Shown here one piece after another: positions 63,409-64,000 of a DNA stretch of 64,000 bases. The position numbers and the translations under genes are program-made. The stretch comes from Flavobacterium sp. H122 (GTDB taxonomy: Bacteria; Bacteroidota; Bacteroidia; Flavobacteriales; Flavobacteriaceae): contig NZ_SJZD01000012.1 of assembly GCF_004959765.1 (NCBI RefSeq), positions 24,120-88,119 of the forward strand, read 5' to 3'. A model generated the notes under the pieces. That model was not told the origin of the DNA and made no database searches. It worked only from the letters and a program-made list of their open reading frames with translations. Position 1 is the stretch's first letter; every line of letters starts with the position of its first letter.

Positions 63409-63939
63409 TTAATTCAATTTTCCATATCCATTATTCCAAACCAATGATGCTTCTCTATCACACCCGCCGAAATAATTACCCAAAATATAAATAGTTTTCT
63501 GTTTATGACTAATTTTCAAAATAATCGGAAAATTGGTTAGTTCAAATGTGTTAAAAGTTATTGAAGATTTAATTTTTCCTGTTTGAGTTATATTACTTAA
63601 ATCTAACATTTTTTTCAAATCACTATTTAGTTTTTCATTATTAGTTTCGATAATTCCATTAGCATATTGTTCCATAATAATTCCACCACTTGAATTGATT
63701 TTTTGAAAAAGATAATAATTTGGATTGTCAAGATTTACTTCATTTACAACTTTCTGATAGAATTTTTCTCGAAGAAGTTCTTTTGAAACAGGAAGTATCT
63801 CATAATCAAAATCATTTATTTCAATACCATTTAGTGTATAAATATTAAAAGATAATTTTCCGCCACCGCATTCTTGTGAAAATCCATTTTGAGAAAAAAA
63901 TAGAAAAGAAAAAATAGTATATATGATTATTGTTCTCAT
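63409..63939 (-). CDS. Unknown secreted protein
   Basis: A 176-residue protein with signal peptide (RTIIIYTIFSFLFFSQNGFS), mature part starting QECGGGKLSFNIYTLNGIEI. Also visible: LREKFYQKVVNEVNLDNPNY, GGIIMEQYANGIIETNNEKL and KTIYILGNYFGGCDREASLV. Two or three Cys may form disulphides. ATG 63939 is used; the longer frame enters site 18. No family recognised. Last complete cassette in the window. Confidence 0.6.
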   Translation of the reverse strand: MRTIIIYTIFSFLFFSQNGFSQECGGGKLSFNIYTLNGIEINDFDYEILPVSKELLREKFYQKVVNEVNLDNPNYYLFQKINSSGGIIMEQYANGIIETNNEKLNSDLKKMLDLSNITQTGKIKSSITFNTFELTNFPIILKISHKQKTIYILGNYFGGCDREASLVWNNGYGKLN

Positions 63940-63965
63940 TTTTAGTGTTTTTCTGTTAAAATAGC

Positions 63966-64000
63966 ACACAACGTTTTGTGGCTTTGTGGCCGTTGCGTAA
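63966..64000. repeat. attC-like site 18, cut by window end
   Basis: Left box ACACAAC, then GTTTTGTGGCTTTGTGGCC. Only the left arm is inside the window. It shows that the array continues. Confidence 0.75.

Larger units (their letters stand above)
44852..64000. other. Integron-like gene-cassette array, no integrase in window
   Basis: Seventeen units run from 44852 to 63972, each ending at the next imperfect-palindrome site, and a further site is cut by the window edge. On the + strand each unit begins GTTnnnn and ends nnnnAAC, and these ends are reverse complements over about 9-13 bp within a unit but differ between units. Most genes are on the minus strand. Unit sizes range from about 0.4 to 2.0 kb and hold one or two genes. 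This matches cassette logic in integrons, but the GTT box does not keep the strict GTTRRRY form. No tyrosine recombinase was found in the window. Confidence 0.8.

Noticed and set aside
45674..64000. CRISPR array, because of many regularly recurring repeats
   Set aside because: Repeats are about 133 bp and imperfect, the spacing is 0.2 to 1.8 kb, and the DNA between them is coding.
45674..64000. MITEs or REP-type intergenic palindromes scattered between fixed genes
   Set aside because: Such repeats would carry the same ends everywhere or cause short target duplications. Here the ends are specific to the gene unit and inverted across it. Dispersed repeats do not explain this.
43265..64000. An integrase (tyrosine recombinase) gene inside the array
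   Set aside because: I looked for R...H-x-x-R...Y type proteins in both strands of the frames and found none. The only recombinase is the IS110 transposase, which sits inside a site and looks like an invader rather than the array's enzyme.

Overview
The window looks like the chromosome of a Bacteroidota bacterium, most likely Flavobacterium or a close relative. It is strongly AT-rich. It carries a PorV/PorQ-type outer-membrane protein, a DUF4105 protein, pssA, lptB, tatC, kdsD and recQ in a flavobacterial style, and TTTG / TAnnTTTG-like promoters. No rRNA or tRNA gene was seen.

Region 1 (1-32480, all + strand) is a large surface-polysaccharide (O-antigen or capsule-like) locus. It holds about twenty glycosyltransferases of the GT2, GT4 and GT-B types. 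It also holds nucleotide-sugar genes: wecB for UDP-ManNAc, neuB-neuC-neuA for a CMP-nonulosonate, and wecE for dTDP-Fuc4N. The rest are an asnB-type amidotransferase, two hexapeptide acyltransferases, a GT-C-like membrane enzyme, a Wzy/WaaL-type polymerase or ligase, and a WcaJ/WbaP-type initiating phosphoglycosyltransferase at the end. Many genes overlap by 1-20 nt, which suggests translational coupling. A gutted wecD-like acetyltransferase lies between a GT2 gene and wecE. No Wzx flippase is visible, so it may lie upstream.

Region 2 (32559-43210) is ordinary core genome. It includes a DUF4105 protein, a PorV/PorQ-like protein, pssA with a GH25 lysozyme, an HTH / membrane-anchor / sugar-binding-like fusion, the kdsD-tatC-ahpD-like-lptB block, and a recQ that lacks the zinc-site cysteines.

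Region 3 (43265-64000, continuing past the window) is the notable part: an integron-like gene-cassette array. Sixteen complete imperfectly palindromic sites of about 132-136 bp (attC-like) separate units of one or two genes, nearly all on the minus strand. An IS110 element interrupts one more site, and the window edge cuts another. Each unit starts with GTTnnnn and ends with nnnnAAC. These two ends are reverse complements of each other over about 9-13 bp and differ from unit to unit. That is the signature expected if each unit was once a circle inserted by cutting within G^TT, as in integron cassettes. The cargo is typical of cassettes: ParDE toxin-antitoxin, GNAT, alpha/beta hydrolase plus Crp-like regulator, WG-repeat protein, OLD-family ATPase/TOPRIM, AAA ATPase plus partner, RDD protein, a membrane plus soluble pair, lipoproteins and unknowns. 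No integrase is present. Gene polarity predicts that the integrase and attI lie beyond the right edge. The left end (IS insertion, TPR pseudogene, nonsense-broken gene) looks like the old distal end.
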